Shown: positions 1 to 11,363 of the stretch, in pieces
Numbering within the stretch: the stretch's first letter is position 1
Layout: each line of letters starts with the position of its first letter
Source: Warburgia ugandensis
Taxonomy: Eukaryota > Streptophyta > Magnoliopsida > Canellales > Canellaceae
DNA length: 64,000 nucleotides
NCBI GenBank assembly: GCA_035236585.1
Contig: CP141132.1
Span: 50,595,880-50,659,879, forward strand
Direction: 5' to 3'
Made by a program: the position numbers and the translations under genes
The notes under the pieces: model-generated
What the model saw: only the letters and a program-made list of their open reading frames with translations
Databases searched by the model: none
What the model was told of the DNA's origin: nothing

Positions 1-303
1 AGGGTAGAATTTTGAACCTTTTTATTCATCTTTATTAGAAGGCTAAAGTTAGGATGAGCTGAATAAGAGAGAATTTACTCAGATGAATAAAGGACTTTCA
101 CCAAAATAATTTTGAGAATTTTGTGGGTTTATTCATTGCAAACCCTCACAAGGCCTAATTCATCTACCAGGAAGAACCTAGTGGTTCAAGAACTACAAAT
201 ACAATTGTGAGCACCAACAAAAGTGGTATTTTGTATCTTTGTTTTGAAAAATGATTTTTCACATGTTTTGTCTGGAACTAGAAAAATGCTGGTTGGGGGG
301 GTA
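1..303 (+). mobile_element. 3' internal end of an LTR retrotransposon with polypurine tract
   Basis: No open frame of note. The stretch ends in a G-run (about 294-301) directly before a TG that opens an LTR. A purine or G-rich tract just upstream of the LTR is the usual plus-strand priming site of Ty3-gypsy elements. I therefore read this as the last internal bases of an element whose body lies to the left of the window. The assignment rests on position and the G-run only. Confidence 0.4.
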
Positions 304-2975
304 TGATAAGTGTCTAATTTTGCATAAAAACCACCCAATTAGTTACCCATATGTTACAACTTACAGGGATAAATTAAGGGTTTTTAACCAAAATTTGTAA
401 CACATCCAATTTTGACTTAATGAAGCAAAAGTTTGATATTTTATATGTCAAAAGGCTAATCTGAGGTAAGTTTGTTATTAGTCATATTTTTTTAGGATGC
501 AATTAGAGGTTTCTACTTTTTGTAGGAAGTGAGACAATGATCCTACAATCGAGATCGATCAAGATGAACATTAAAGATCAAGATCAAAAGACTGAGTTAA
601 AGCCTAAGAGTCGTTAATCTAACAAGAGATCGAGGTCAACATCAAGCAATGGATGCAATTAAAGGAACCAAAGGTGGCTAAAGTGGACCAACGAAGAAAA
701 CCATGCTATTCCACCACCTTTGTGTGGGAGTCATTCAAGCCACCTTGGCCATATAAGCCACGAGAAAAGGTAACAAGCTAAGGAATTCAAGCCAAACCAT
801 TCAAGCTAAGCAGGCCAAGGGATTGAACTATGAAGCCAAGCTAAGAAGGCCATCTAAGCTAGCCATAAAGCCTAGCCAATGAAGCCCTCAAAGTTAGCCA
901 TAAAAGCTAAGCTAAATGGAAGGTCAAGCTTGGTGAAGGAAAATCAAGAGGATTATCCATGAGATTCTCGGGGATATTTTGAAGAGAATTAAGGAAAAAT
1001 TCATTAAGATAAGTTGGCACATGGACCAATAGGATAAGACCTTCTATTTTTCATGTTTTTCCCACCTTTTTATCACTTTCCACGTCATCACCAAGTAGAT
1101 CCACGAATTTGAATTTCCATTCAAGAGTCCTAACATTCCAAGACTCCACCTTTCTAAATTCCCATCCCAACCACACAACCAATCCCTACCTCTTAAGAAA
1201 TCCCTTAGCCAATCAAAATTTTCCATCTTACCTCTATTTCCTAAGTTTTTTCTACACATCACTTTCCTCTGACCTTCTTTCCTTCTTCCTACCTCAACCA
1301 ACCAACCAATTTCTTATTTTTAAGGGCATTCCATGATTTTTTGAGGGGGGAGACATCCCTTCCTAAAAAGGTGGCATCTCCCACCTACTCCACTTCCAAA
1401 ACAGTAGCCACCTCTCACCTTGTTTCCTCTTTTGAAACCCTAGCTTACCTATTATATTCACCAAACAAAGTACTTGTTTTTTATTCCCACCACACCTCTA
1501 ACTTAGGTCACCCTAGAAACTGTAGGACAAAAGTATAAAACATCATAAAAAAACCTAGGTTTGAGACATATCTCCCTTGGGAGGAAACACATGCCTCCTT
1601 CACTTTGGAGGATGGCATCATCTTCGTTTCCTCCTAACTTTTTTCCTTAACCATTCTTCTCCTTTAGGTCTTGATTTTCTTTCAAAGGTGGGGCTGCATC
1701 TTCTCCAAGCGTTCCCCACCTAATTTTGGTCTTTTAATTATTCTTTGAAAGGTTGGTTGGTTCCCTTTTATATTTTATTTTCTTTGCTTGAACTTTACTT
1801 CCATTATTGTTGGTTAATGATTTTCAATTCCATTATTCTTCTTTGATTATTGATTAAGAACCAAAGTTAATTTTCCTCTTCAAGTGACAACCAAGGGAAG
1901 TCACCTTGAATAATCTTTGTCCTTGATTTTCATTGCTTCTAGATCACTTTTTGTTTCACTGCAATCCCTTCTTGCTATCCCTAGTATTCTTCAAGATTGC
2001 CTTTAGTTTATAGTGAAATTTTCCCTTGATTTCAAGCATGCTTATTCATGATTGATTGTTGGAACAATTGAAGAAGGATTAGCTTCTAGTCTTGGGTTGA
2101 TTAAGAGCAAGTGAACTTCATTGTAATGGAATTTAATCTTTAGATTTGGATTACATGTATTGAGGCATTGTGTTGATGAGTGTATGATGTGATTCAATGA
2201 AGTTATTTGGAGTTTTCAATTCATACTTATGTCCAGTAGCTAATGATCTTTATTATTGAATGTTTATTGCATTATATTTCATTAAATCCATGTTTTCTAC
2301 TTTAAGTGAATGATTCAAATAGCATGGTGCTGGAATTTGGGTGGATGGATTATTTTATGTTAATTTCCAGTACCAGACACTTTATGCTCACTTGATTTTT
2401 TTTTAAATCTCAACAAAATTGTTAGGTAGCTTAGTTAGTGTTAGGGTAAGATTGCATGCTTTAGGGTTCCAAAATAGTGGATCAAATCCATTTTTTCCCA
2501 ATGAATCATGTGTAACATTCTATAGTCACATGCATAATGCTTGCGTAGTGCTCCTTCCATTGCTTATTAGTGGATGTTTTTCCTTATTCCTCTTATTTAG
2601 TTGTAGTTAGATTCCATTAGTTTGAATTTTAATTATTTTCTAATTTGTAGTTACAAAAGTAATTAATTTGTCATAGTTGCTTAAGTAGTTGATTTGGTGG
2701 CTTATTTTTCTTAGATTTGCATGATTTAGGAAAGTTACTTAATTTCATTTTTAGAAAATTTTGATTTAGAAATTTTTTTAATTTTTGCATGTTTCTAATG
2801 TTTGCATAATTTCCATTCTTAGCATGGGTTAAATTTCTCTTGAATTTTGGCTATGTTAGATATTTAAAGTATGGACCACTATCATCACATTCATTTAACT
2901 CCTCGTGGGATTGATGTCACTAGTGTGCTATATTACAACCGATCGATGTGCTTGCAAGTTAAATTTAAAATCACA
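304..2975 (+). mobile_element. Athila-type LTR, plus orientation
   Basis: The LTR begins TGATAAGTGT and ends ...TCACA just before a primer-binding site. Its first 250 bases match, in reverse, the right-hand ends of the Athila LTRs at 14,524-23,672 and 35,060-37,667 (shared AAAGTTTGATATTT and AGATCAAGATCAAAAG). Its last 120 bases carry the CTCGTGGGATTGAT...CTTGCAAGT block typical of the 3' end of Athila LTRs. The middle is T-rich, and the short open frames in 1,044-3,053 are not genes. A polypurine-like tract precedes it and a primer site follows it, so it may be shared between two element bodies. Confidence 0.75.
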
Positions 2976-2981
2976 AGTTTT

Positions 2982-2999
2982 TGGTGTCATTGCAGTGGA
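2982..2999 (+). promoter_or_regulatory. Primer-binding site of Athila element, tRNA-Asp-like
   Basis: TGGTGTCATTGCAGTGGA lies 6 bases after the LTR end. It is a mutated form of the TGGCGCCGTTGCCGGGGA site used by Athila/Tat elements and complementary to the 3' end of tRNA-Asp. Most differences are C-to-T or G-to-A changes. It marks the start of the element's internal region. Confidence 0.7.
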
Positions 3000-4305
3000 A
3001 TCGCAACTTTTTGTGTATTAGACCATACCTTAGATTATTTTCATCTAGCCTAGGTTTAGGTTGCATTAGTGTAGGATTTTGGATTATTTTTTTCCTTTAT
3101 TTGATATGTTCCTCATATTGACTTTTTTTTTTATTTATGTGCGAGGAAAATCGGCAAAGGAGCAACGACGATCCTATGCGCCATACCTTCATCAACATAG
3201 ATTAGGGTTTATTGTTTTCTAGATTAGGATTTGAGTGGAACTTGTAGTGAGGCCCATTTATAATTTTATTTTCTTTATTATTCTTTTTTTAAATGTATCA
3301 TAATAATACAGGCCAAGTTTGGGGTATGCTGGCCTACACTTGATCATCATTGGAACCCTCACTGTGAGCAATACTCACCCAAATTTTAATTTCGTAAGAT
3401 AAATTGCATTTAGTATAATTTTTGCATATAGATCATATATATTAGGGTCACGCATTTATAATTGTTGCATAATACTTAGGATTGTTACATTAGTTGTGCA
3501 CCTATTTAACAAAGGTTAGCCTAACTTAGATATAGCCAAAGCGTAGGTTGCATGGTTATAGTGCCATGTCTATTAAGGTGTTTGACCCTTTGTTAAGTAA
3601 TATATAGGTAGGCATTAGTTTGCTTTTATTTTGATTGCATGTTTACAGCTTTGTAGTGGAATGGCATTTAATGCTATTAAGCACCCCATAGGAACCCTTG
3701 TAAGATAAGGATTGGATTTCATCACCAACTCCTAGGCCCACCTAAGAATCAATCAACATCCTTGCATGTCACAATCCCCACCCTTGAACATTAAATAAAA
3801 TCAAGTAGAAAGAGACTTAGGGTATCGAGCTCATAGTTTAAAAGGGCACGATCTATTGTCACTCTAGTAGCTTCTAAGCACCATGGTTATAGTGGGGTTT
3901 TCAAATCCAAGTAATTTTTCCACGCCTTTCATTAACGTCAGTCAAGGCCTAAGCGGCTCCTAACATGAGGATTGTATTAACTACTTTCAAGTAAAACCTA
4001 ACTGGTAAGTAGTGGTCTAATTTAGATAAAAAGAGGAGCTGTCTAGATCAAGGTCTAAGAAGCTACCAACTATGTAGTAAGAAATGATAATCATGACACT
4101 ACTAGATTAGTGAATAATATAGGATTTGATTGTACATCATTTAGCTTAGGACTTACAATTAGGTTGCATCATATAATTAGGGTTTTCCATAATAATAATA
4201 AATAAATAAACTCATTCATTGTATATAATGATTTGTTTCGTTGTATACAAAGTTGAGAACAATGGTTATTAAGAAGGGGATAGATTTCATAAATTAGATC
4301 CATCA
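3000..4305 (+). mobile_element. Internal leader of the plus-strand Athila element
   Basis: No usable open frame. The stretch contains GCCAAGTTTGGGGTATGC near 3,312, a phrase common in the untranslated parts of Athila elements. It runs from the primer site to the gag-like frame. Nothing else could be assigned. Confidence 0.5.
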
Positions 4306-5979
4306 ATGGATAGGATAGATATTATGGAAAGCCAATTGCTTAGGATAATAGCTTCTAAGAAAGCCTCACCACAACCTTAGTATCACAATAACTATACCTA
4401 TTTTGAGTATCCCTATCCCACTCCTTCATGGCCATCAAGCTCCCTATACAATAAATACTATCAGGAGCCAATGGATGCAACCAATGCATTTGCATACCTT
4501 AGTAATAACTACTATCCTAAGACAAATTATAATGGATGGGCTAGGCATCATGACCTTCCATGGTCTCAGGATTATCAAAATTAGGAAGAACCACAATGGT
4601 CCAACCCTAGTCAGCACTATCATGATTATCATGAATATCAGGGTCAAACATCATGGTTCAACTAGTTCATCCCTTTTTCAGCATCCCAATGCCACAACAA
4701 TACCAACCCTATGAGAGAATGGAACAGATCATGGCTAGCATTGAGAAGGAGAATGAGGAAATTAAAAGAGAGACGAAGGGATGGGAAGAGATGATGAAAC
4801 CAATATGGGAAAATACTGACAGAACCATTACTGAATTTATAAAAAGGATTGAGAAAATAAAATAGACTTGGGATAATGAAGAGTCATTTACTAATGATGA
4901 TAAGATGGAAATATCTTATGATTATTTTGAGCCACAAATTCTACAACCATCCATAGAAACCTCCCACTAGGATCTACTCAAGCCATGTTCTAATCCTTAT
5001 TATGATTATGATAAAGAGACTTCCATTGATGAAGAGAATGAAGCTTTAGAACTATCTAACCTAGATCCTCTAGAATTGAGGTCCACTAATTTTTATGAAT
5101 TTAATGAAGACATATCCCTTGAGGAGGTGAATCAATTGTTGAATACTATGCCTTTAATAGACACTTCTCAATAGCAAGCTAGAGTAGATACCCCTATAGA
5201 GCCTGAAATACTAATTGAGCCTTGCAACACAAAAGACATACCTAATTGGGACCTACAAACCTTATTTGAAAAAACATCAAATAGTAACATAGGCCCACTT
5301 GAAACCTTACCTGCACCAACAGAACAAGAAGAAGAAGAGTTAATTGATGTACTAACCCTACATCTTCCTACTTTAGGGTACACATTAGAAGATAATTAGG
5401 ATTTAAGCCAAACCATGTCCCTGCCTCTAGTAATAAAAGAACAACTTTTTAAGGAAGGGCAGAGTCAACTTATACCCATATTTCAGGACAATGTAAGGGA
5501 ATTGGAGGACAAAGATAAACAAAGAACAATCATCACCGTCCTCCCTCAATTTGTTAAAAAGGAGGACCATTCACTTATATATAGTCTAAGACGTTGCAAT
5601 TTCACAGTAGTTCACATTGTCATTATGTTACCACCACCTCAATTTTTGAAGTGGAGAAATTTTATTGACTATCATGAAATACCACAAATGGGAGACCACC
5701 AATATGGTCCCACAACATTCAAAATTGTGGTGATCTACTTTGTTATAATGATATCACCACCTAAAATTTCAGGATGGAGAAAATATATAGACTACCGCGA
5801 GGTTCTGAAGTGGAATGAGAAATTTTCCATGTCATTCTTAGGGTTAGGATTAGAAAAATTAGTTGAAGAAGCTAGGTCTAAGTTTATTGGTTAGGTAGTT
5901 ATAGGCCATGTCTGGCTGAAGATGTTAAACTTAGAGCTGACTAGGAGGCAACTTAAGATTTTTAGAAAGTCACAATAGT
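4306..5979 (+). pseudogene. Broken gag-like reading frame of an Athila-type element
   Basis: The first part, from ATG 4306, reads MDRIDIMESQLL... and then the Tyr/Asn/Trp-rich stretch YYPKTNYNGWARHHDLPWSQ, which resembles the SNTYNPGWRDHPNFSW region after the capsid of Athila gag proteins. Three in-frame stops interrupt it. After a frame change near 4,680 a second frame continues to about 5,979. It includes an acidic coiled-coil-like segment (ERMEQIMASIEKENEEIKRE) and an acidic region, then the repeated phrases KWRNFIDYHE and GWRKYIDYRE. It ends with the ...TRRQLKIF tail just before untranslated sequence. All premature stops in both frames are TAG. The frame is not functional. I do not recognise the role of the 5,415-5,894 segment. 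Confidence 0.65.
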
Positions 5980-7204
5980 CTGCATTACCCATTCATCATT
6001 TAGGTATCCTATATTTCAAAATATTAAGGACAATGTTTAATTTAGATTGGCAGATGTAGATATACATGAGATTTCTAAATTTTCTTCTATTTTAAAATTT
6101 TTTGAATTTTTTTTTTTTATAAGTCCTTTATAAAGATGAGAAGTTAGGTTTTCTAAATATTCAGCTAAAATTTTCAACTTTAGCTTATTAATAGAGTTGC
6201 AAACAATTAGTTCACAATTTATTCTTCTCTAAAGTATCTCATGAAAAATTAAACTCAAAATATTAATTACACAAAATAGCTATATATAGTTTAAGTTGAA
6301 GAGAAAAACATAACTTAAAAACCCTGAAGGAGATTTGTGGAGTCTTATAACCCAAGTGAGTTTGAGCCATTCTTTTTTTCTAAGGGTTATAAATAAATTC
6401 AAATTTTTCTTCAATGGACATTAGTTCTTAATTGGTCTCATTATTCTTTGTCTTGGTCAACTATTGAGAAACCACAAAAAGACTATACAATATATCTTTT
6501 AAGTTTATGATCATTTTAAAGTCATGTAAAACCTAGGAAATGATAGAGGCCATCTTTGTTAAACCCACAGTCTTTAACCTTCCATATATTATTTTTCCCT
6601 AGTTAAGCCCATCGAGCCTTTAAAATATCAACCTTTTCTTTGTTATTCAAACAACCTTTACCTATATTAAACCCCTAATATATATCCATTGCCCATTTGT
6701 TTTGGAAATATGTAGAGAATATTGAAGAATATCTTAGAAAAAGTATGAATAATATAATTTTAGAGATGAGCATTAAAAAGGTGGAAAAAGAGAAAAAGTT
6801 CAAAAAGGCTATATATAAAGTCAGAAGTGCAAAAGAAGCAAAAGATAGCCATGAAAAAGAAGAATGTTCACTCTTATGAGAAAAATAGGAAAAGTTGTGA
6901 ATAAATTGATAGAAGTCTTTTACCTATTTTCCATACAACCTTTGTTTACCTTTATACCCATTCTTTTAATAACCCTTATCGAGGCCTAAATTTTGTCCCA
7001 ATGGAAGTCCTAACTTGAACTTAGGAGAAGTATGGCTTGGATATGGTATAAATGAATAAGGAGTTTGGTAGAGTGTAGTATTCTTAGTAATTGATATCTT
7101 TTCATGAGACCATTATTATTATTCTTCTTAAGTTATAGTTCTTTTGTATGGAATATGAGAGATTTTTGGATTTGATGAACAATATTCTACTCACATATTA
7201 ATGA
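5980..7204 (+). mobile_element. Untranslated 3' part of the plus-strand Athila element
   Basis: AT-rich sequence with phrases usual for this part of Athila elements, such as AACCCTGAAGGAG and CCCTAGTTAAGCCC followed by ATCGAGCCTTT. A 60-residue open frame at 6,697-6,879 is Lys/Glu-rich and probably chance. The right border, near 7,205, is where the reverse-strand CACTA transposase homology stops. Confidence 0.45.
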
Positions 7205-7214
7205 GAGATTTACA

Positions 7215-8743
7215 CCTTTTGAGTGACTTCTTTCTGAGTGATAAGTAAATTTTGTGAGAATTAGAGTCAAAGAATACATTTGGACAGTAATTTAGGTTAT
7301 ATTTGACTTGTCGTCCAATCAACCTCTTTGGAGGTGTCCTAGTCTCCACACTACCATTAAATTCCCCTTTTGAAAACGATATAGATGGTTTCTATGCAAC
7401 CATCTTCTGTGGCTTAGGAATGTCATCTTCCTACCATGTTGAAGTCATGTGGCACACATTTGGTTGTTACAAATAGGATAGTCATTGTATCCCTTCACTG
7501 CGCATCCCTCCAAATTAATGTATGCAAGAAAGTCACTTATTGTCCATAGTAGCATAGCATTAAGGGTGACTGTATCTTTCTTGTATGCATCATGAGCTTC
7601 AATCCCTACTTCCCACAATATCCTAAGATCATTGATCAAAGGAGCTTACATGTAGATGTCATTCTCAGGTTGCTTAGGACTCGATATTAACATAATTAAC
7701 ATCTCAAACTTCCTCTTCATGCACAACAATGGTGGAAGGTTATAACAAACTGTTACAATAGGCCAGCAACTATACCTACTAATTATAGAACCATGAGGAT
7801 TAATCTTGTCTGCTGATATTGAAAGTTGTAGGTTTCTATGTTCTTCTCTGAAATCAAGCCACATGAAGTCTACAAGCTTCCATGTAGTGTTATTTATTGG
7901 ATGGCATAAATAGTTATCACCCACTCTCTCCTCAGCATGCCATACTAGTTTCTTCACTGTTTCTTTAATATAAAACATTCTTTGGAATCTTTGAATAGGG
8001 GACCTATGTAGGGACATCTTTTACTTGCCGATCACTTGAATTCTTCTTCGTCTTCCATCTTGAATGTCCATAAGTTGGACATATAATGTTGTCTTTGTAG
8101 TCCTTTCTATACAAGATGCAATCATTAGTACAGGCATGTATCTTTTCATACTTCAACCCTAGTGCAACCAAGGTTTTCTTTGCCTCTCATGTTGACCTAG
8201 CCAATTTGTTCTTATTGGGCAGCATTTTACCATTGACTTTCAACAATACTGTAAAACTTAACCTGAAATACCAAATCTTGATTTCACATTGTGAAGTTCT
8301 ACCACTGCAGCCAAATTGGTATAATTTGTACACCCAACGTAACATGGCTCATTGGCTTCCTAGAATGTAGTCTAAAATTGTTTTGGGTGGTCTTGGAAGT
8401 CATTGTATACATCTCAAAACATAGGTGCAAATGTACTACTATCTGCAACAATTCCTACAGTGGCTTCTTTTTTTACACACACATTCAGCCCTTACCGAGG
8501 GCTTATGACTTATCCCTCTCCATGCCACATCTAGGGGTGATAGCTTTCATAAACTCCATTGAATCACAAATGTTCTCTCAACTCACCAATAGTAACCTTT
8601 TTTAGGTTTCCACATCTCGAGCACAGACATCACATTCTATTATGATCACTACCTACCCTAAGTGCAAACTCTATGAACTTTTCTATTCCATCCTCACATT
8701 CCCTTGATGATCTTTCCACACTTATCCAAGCATATTTTTCCAT
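7215..8743 (-). pseudogene. TNP2-like CACTA transposase, 5' two-thirds, broken
   Basis: The frame reads from ATG at 8743-8741 toward lower coordinates. The N-terminus (MEKYAWISVERSSRECEDG) matches the plant transposase-associated domain. Two Cys pairs follow in the order CLCSRC, although the residue before them is a stop. The TNP2 domain then appears in pieces: LKYEKIHACTNDCILYRKDY and CPTYGHSRWK near 8,170-8,050; WHAEERV and YNLPPLLCMK in the frame 8,017-7,646; LWEVGIEAHDAY and LLWTISDF in 7,639-7,445; RRWLHRNHLYRF and PPKRLIGRQV near 7,400-7,290. In intact elements this protein cuts and joins the CACTA ends. Stops and frameshifts separate every block and the C-terminal part is absent. Confidence 0.85.
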
Positions 8744-9189
8744 TTTGTCCCGAAGTTGATGTTCAAATGCATGTTAAGACTTTCTTGACATGAAAAGATT
8801 AATAACATAGTCTAGGCATTTAACCAAATACTTGGTGTGCACATAAAATGTACATATATGTTAGTAAAAACATATATAATACACATTAGAAGAGTCAACT
8901 TTTCAAGTCTAGGATTGGGACAATTAAGAATGATGTAAAAACATGATTGATTCATACACATAAATGATCCACACACTAAGCCATATATATGAATGATCAC
9001 ACACATGCAAGAAGAAAAAAGACTTAGAAAAGGAATTTTATACCCATAAACTTCAAATAAAGTAAATATATGACAAAAACAAGAATGAATATTACCCAAC
9101 TGATATCAATTGAGAAAATACAAGTTCAAGAAAAAGTGTACGTAAATTCAACTCAATGTTTGAGCTTTCCTCAAAGCAACCAGAGTAAA

Positions 9190-9600
9190 AAAACCATCTT
9201 ATATTGTTCATAATATAAGACGGTTTTCAAAAACTGTCTTATAAAAGCATTTTATAAGACAGATTCTTAAAATTGTCTTATATTTTTAGTCCATTTTATA
9301 AGATGGGCTTTAAAAACTATCATATATTCTTTTGATAATATAAGATAGTTTTTAAAAACTGTCTTATATTCTCTTAACAATATAAGATGATTTTTCAAAA
9401 ATGCCTTATATAATTTTTTTACAAAACGGTTCTTGAAAACCATAGCATAAATTGTTTTTATAAGACTATTTTGACAAAGCCATCATATAATATTATAATA
9501 TATAAGATAGTTTCCCAAAACGATCTTCTAAAACTTTTTTATAAGATGGTTGTATTTAAACCATCTTGTTTTTGCCATCTTATAAAACCCAAATTTTAGT
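9190..9600. repeat. Subterminal repeat array of the CACTA element
   Basis: Repeated 14-20-base motifs of the form TATAAGACGGTTTT and its complement, spaced irregularly in both orientations. In this superfamily such arrays bind the element's own DNA-binding protein and help bring the ends together. The copies differ from each other by several bases, which shows age. Confidence 0.8.
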
Positions 9601-9604
9601 AGTG

Positions 9605-11363
9605 TAAGGTTAGGTTTGGAATCCTTCATAGATAGAAGGTACTTCAATGTGGGATGATCTGAGTAGATGATTACTTTAGACCAAAGAGGTAGGACCTAAA
9701 TTTGTCCAAAGCAAAGAGTATAGCCAACAACTTTTTCTCTGTAGTATAGTTGAGTTGGCATCATTAAGAGTCTTACTGGCATAATAAATCACATGGACAA
9801 GTTCAACAATTTGCTACCCCAAAACAACAATCACATAATCAGAAGTATCACACATAATCTCAAATGGAGCATTCCAATTTGGCCGTCATATAATGGGTGC
9901 TAAGGTGAGCTTGGCTTTAAGGCATTCAAAGGTTTTCATGCAACTTTCATCAAAGTTAAAAATTTCCTCCTTTGCAAGCAAATTGCATATGGGCTTAGAA
10001 ATGTTGCTAAAATCTTTAATAATCCTCTACAAAATCCAACATGGCCTAAGAATGAGCAAATTTCCTTTACCATCCTTAAAGGGGAAGATTGGAGATGAGG
10101 TCCACTTTTGCCGTGTCAACCTCTATGGCATTATGTGATATCATATGCCCTAGCACTATGCCACATTTCACCATAAAATGGCATTTTTCCCAATTTAGAA
10201 TCAAAATTTTCTCTTGATACCTCCTTTATACTAGAGCTAGGTAGCCGAGCACTTATCAAAAGTAGACCCAGACACTGAGAAATCATCCATAAATACCTTA
10301 AGGAATCTTTCCACCATATTAGAAAAGATACTCATCATACACCATTGAAAATTTGTTGGTGCATTGCATAGCCCAAAAGGCATACATCTATAGGTGAAGG
10401 TTCCAAAGGGACAAGTGAAGGTAGTCTCCTTTTGATCCTATGGTGCTACTAGAATTTGGTTATATCTAGAAAATCCATCTAAGAAATAGTAATATTCATG
10501 ACCGGCTAACCTTTCTAGCATTTGGTCTATAAAAGGAAGAGGAAAGAGGTCTTTCCTCGTGACCGAGTTCAGCTTACAGTAGTCAATCCAGACTCTCCAC
10601 CTAGTGGTCACACAAGTAGGACTAATTCATTATCATTATTGCAAACTACCATTACTCTAAATTTCTTATGGACAACTTGAACAGGACTGACACATGCACT
10701 ATCAGAGATTAGGTATATGATACCTACATCTAACATACTAAGGATCTCTGCCCTAACTACCTCCTTCATGTGAGGGTTTAACCACCGTTACTACTCTGGA
10801 GACATTTTAATATTCTCCTCTAAATGAATCTAATGCATGCAAATAGTGGGGCTAGTTCCATTAATGTTCGAGATATATTGCCCTATAGCTTTCTTATGTC
10901 TCCAGCGTACATTAAGCAGCTTAACTTCATGTTCTTGATTTAGATCTAAGGCCATGATAACAGACAAGTTTTCAGAAGGAACTAAACATGCATACTTTAA
11001 GCTTTCGGATAATGGTTTTATGTCTAGTGTGGATGTTTCTTCAGGTGGGGCTTTCTTGAGCTAAATGTGGTATTAAGGGTTCTATGTTTTATCTCCATTT
11101 AAGAGTATCCACTACCTCTACAGCTTCAAGTAATGGGTCTACTTCCTAAATGAGACTGACTTAATCGGACTCAGAGGATCAAACAAAAGTGCCATGAACT
11201 ATGCTTTTTATGGCGCTCACACTAAAAGAATCTTCAAAGTCCATTTATTGTGCAGTGTTAAAAATGTTGAACTTGAGTTTCATATTACCGAATGATAGTT
11301 TCATGATACTATTCCAACAGTTGATTATTACATTAAATGTTGCTAAAAATGGACATCTCAAGA
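9605..11363 (-). pseudogene. Athila-type pol relic: reverse transcriptase and RNase H
   Basis: Minus-strand fragments in order: ACVSPVQVVHKK (about 10,700), YYYFLDGFSRYNQI (about 10,490), TFTCPFGTFTYRCMPFGLCN (about 10,400), CMMSIFSNMVERFLKVFMDD (10,282-10,345), then the start of RNase H with YYASKTLNDA and IYSDHPTLKYLL toward 9,620. The YxDD-box equivalent FMDD lies at 10,282-10,293. These are typical of Athila/Tat-lineage Ty3-gypsy polymerases. Many stops and small indels disrupt the frame. The left side is cut by the CACTA terminus, so integrase is absent. The right side is interrupted by a solo LTR and resumes at 14,374. Confidence 0.85.

Larger units (their letters stand above)
7205..9604 (-). 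mobile_element. CACTA (En/Spm) transposon, truncated at its 3' side
   Basis: The right terminus, read on the minus strand, begins CACTACTAAAATTTGGG, the terminal signature of the superfamily. Inside it (9,190-9,600) lie about ten direct and inverted copies of a TATAAGAYGGTTTT motif, the usual subterminal array. A TNP2-type transposase follows on the minus strand. Its homology fades at about 7,205 without a matching terminus, so the downstream half and the left end are missing. The base triplet after the terminus is TAA, but with no left end the target duplication cannot be tested. Confidence 0.85.

Noticed and set aside
4093-4110. CACTACTAG at 4,096 as the missing left end of the CACTA element
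   Set aside because: It is 3 kb from the transposase homology, in the middle of the Athila leader, with no subterminal repeats nearby and no matching triplet.
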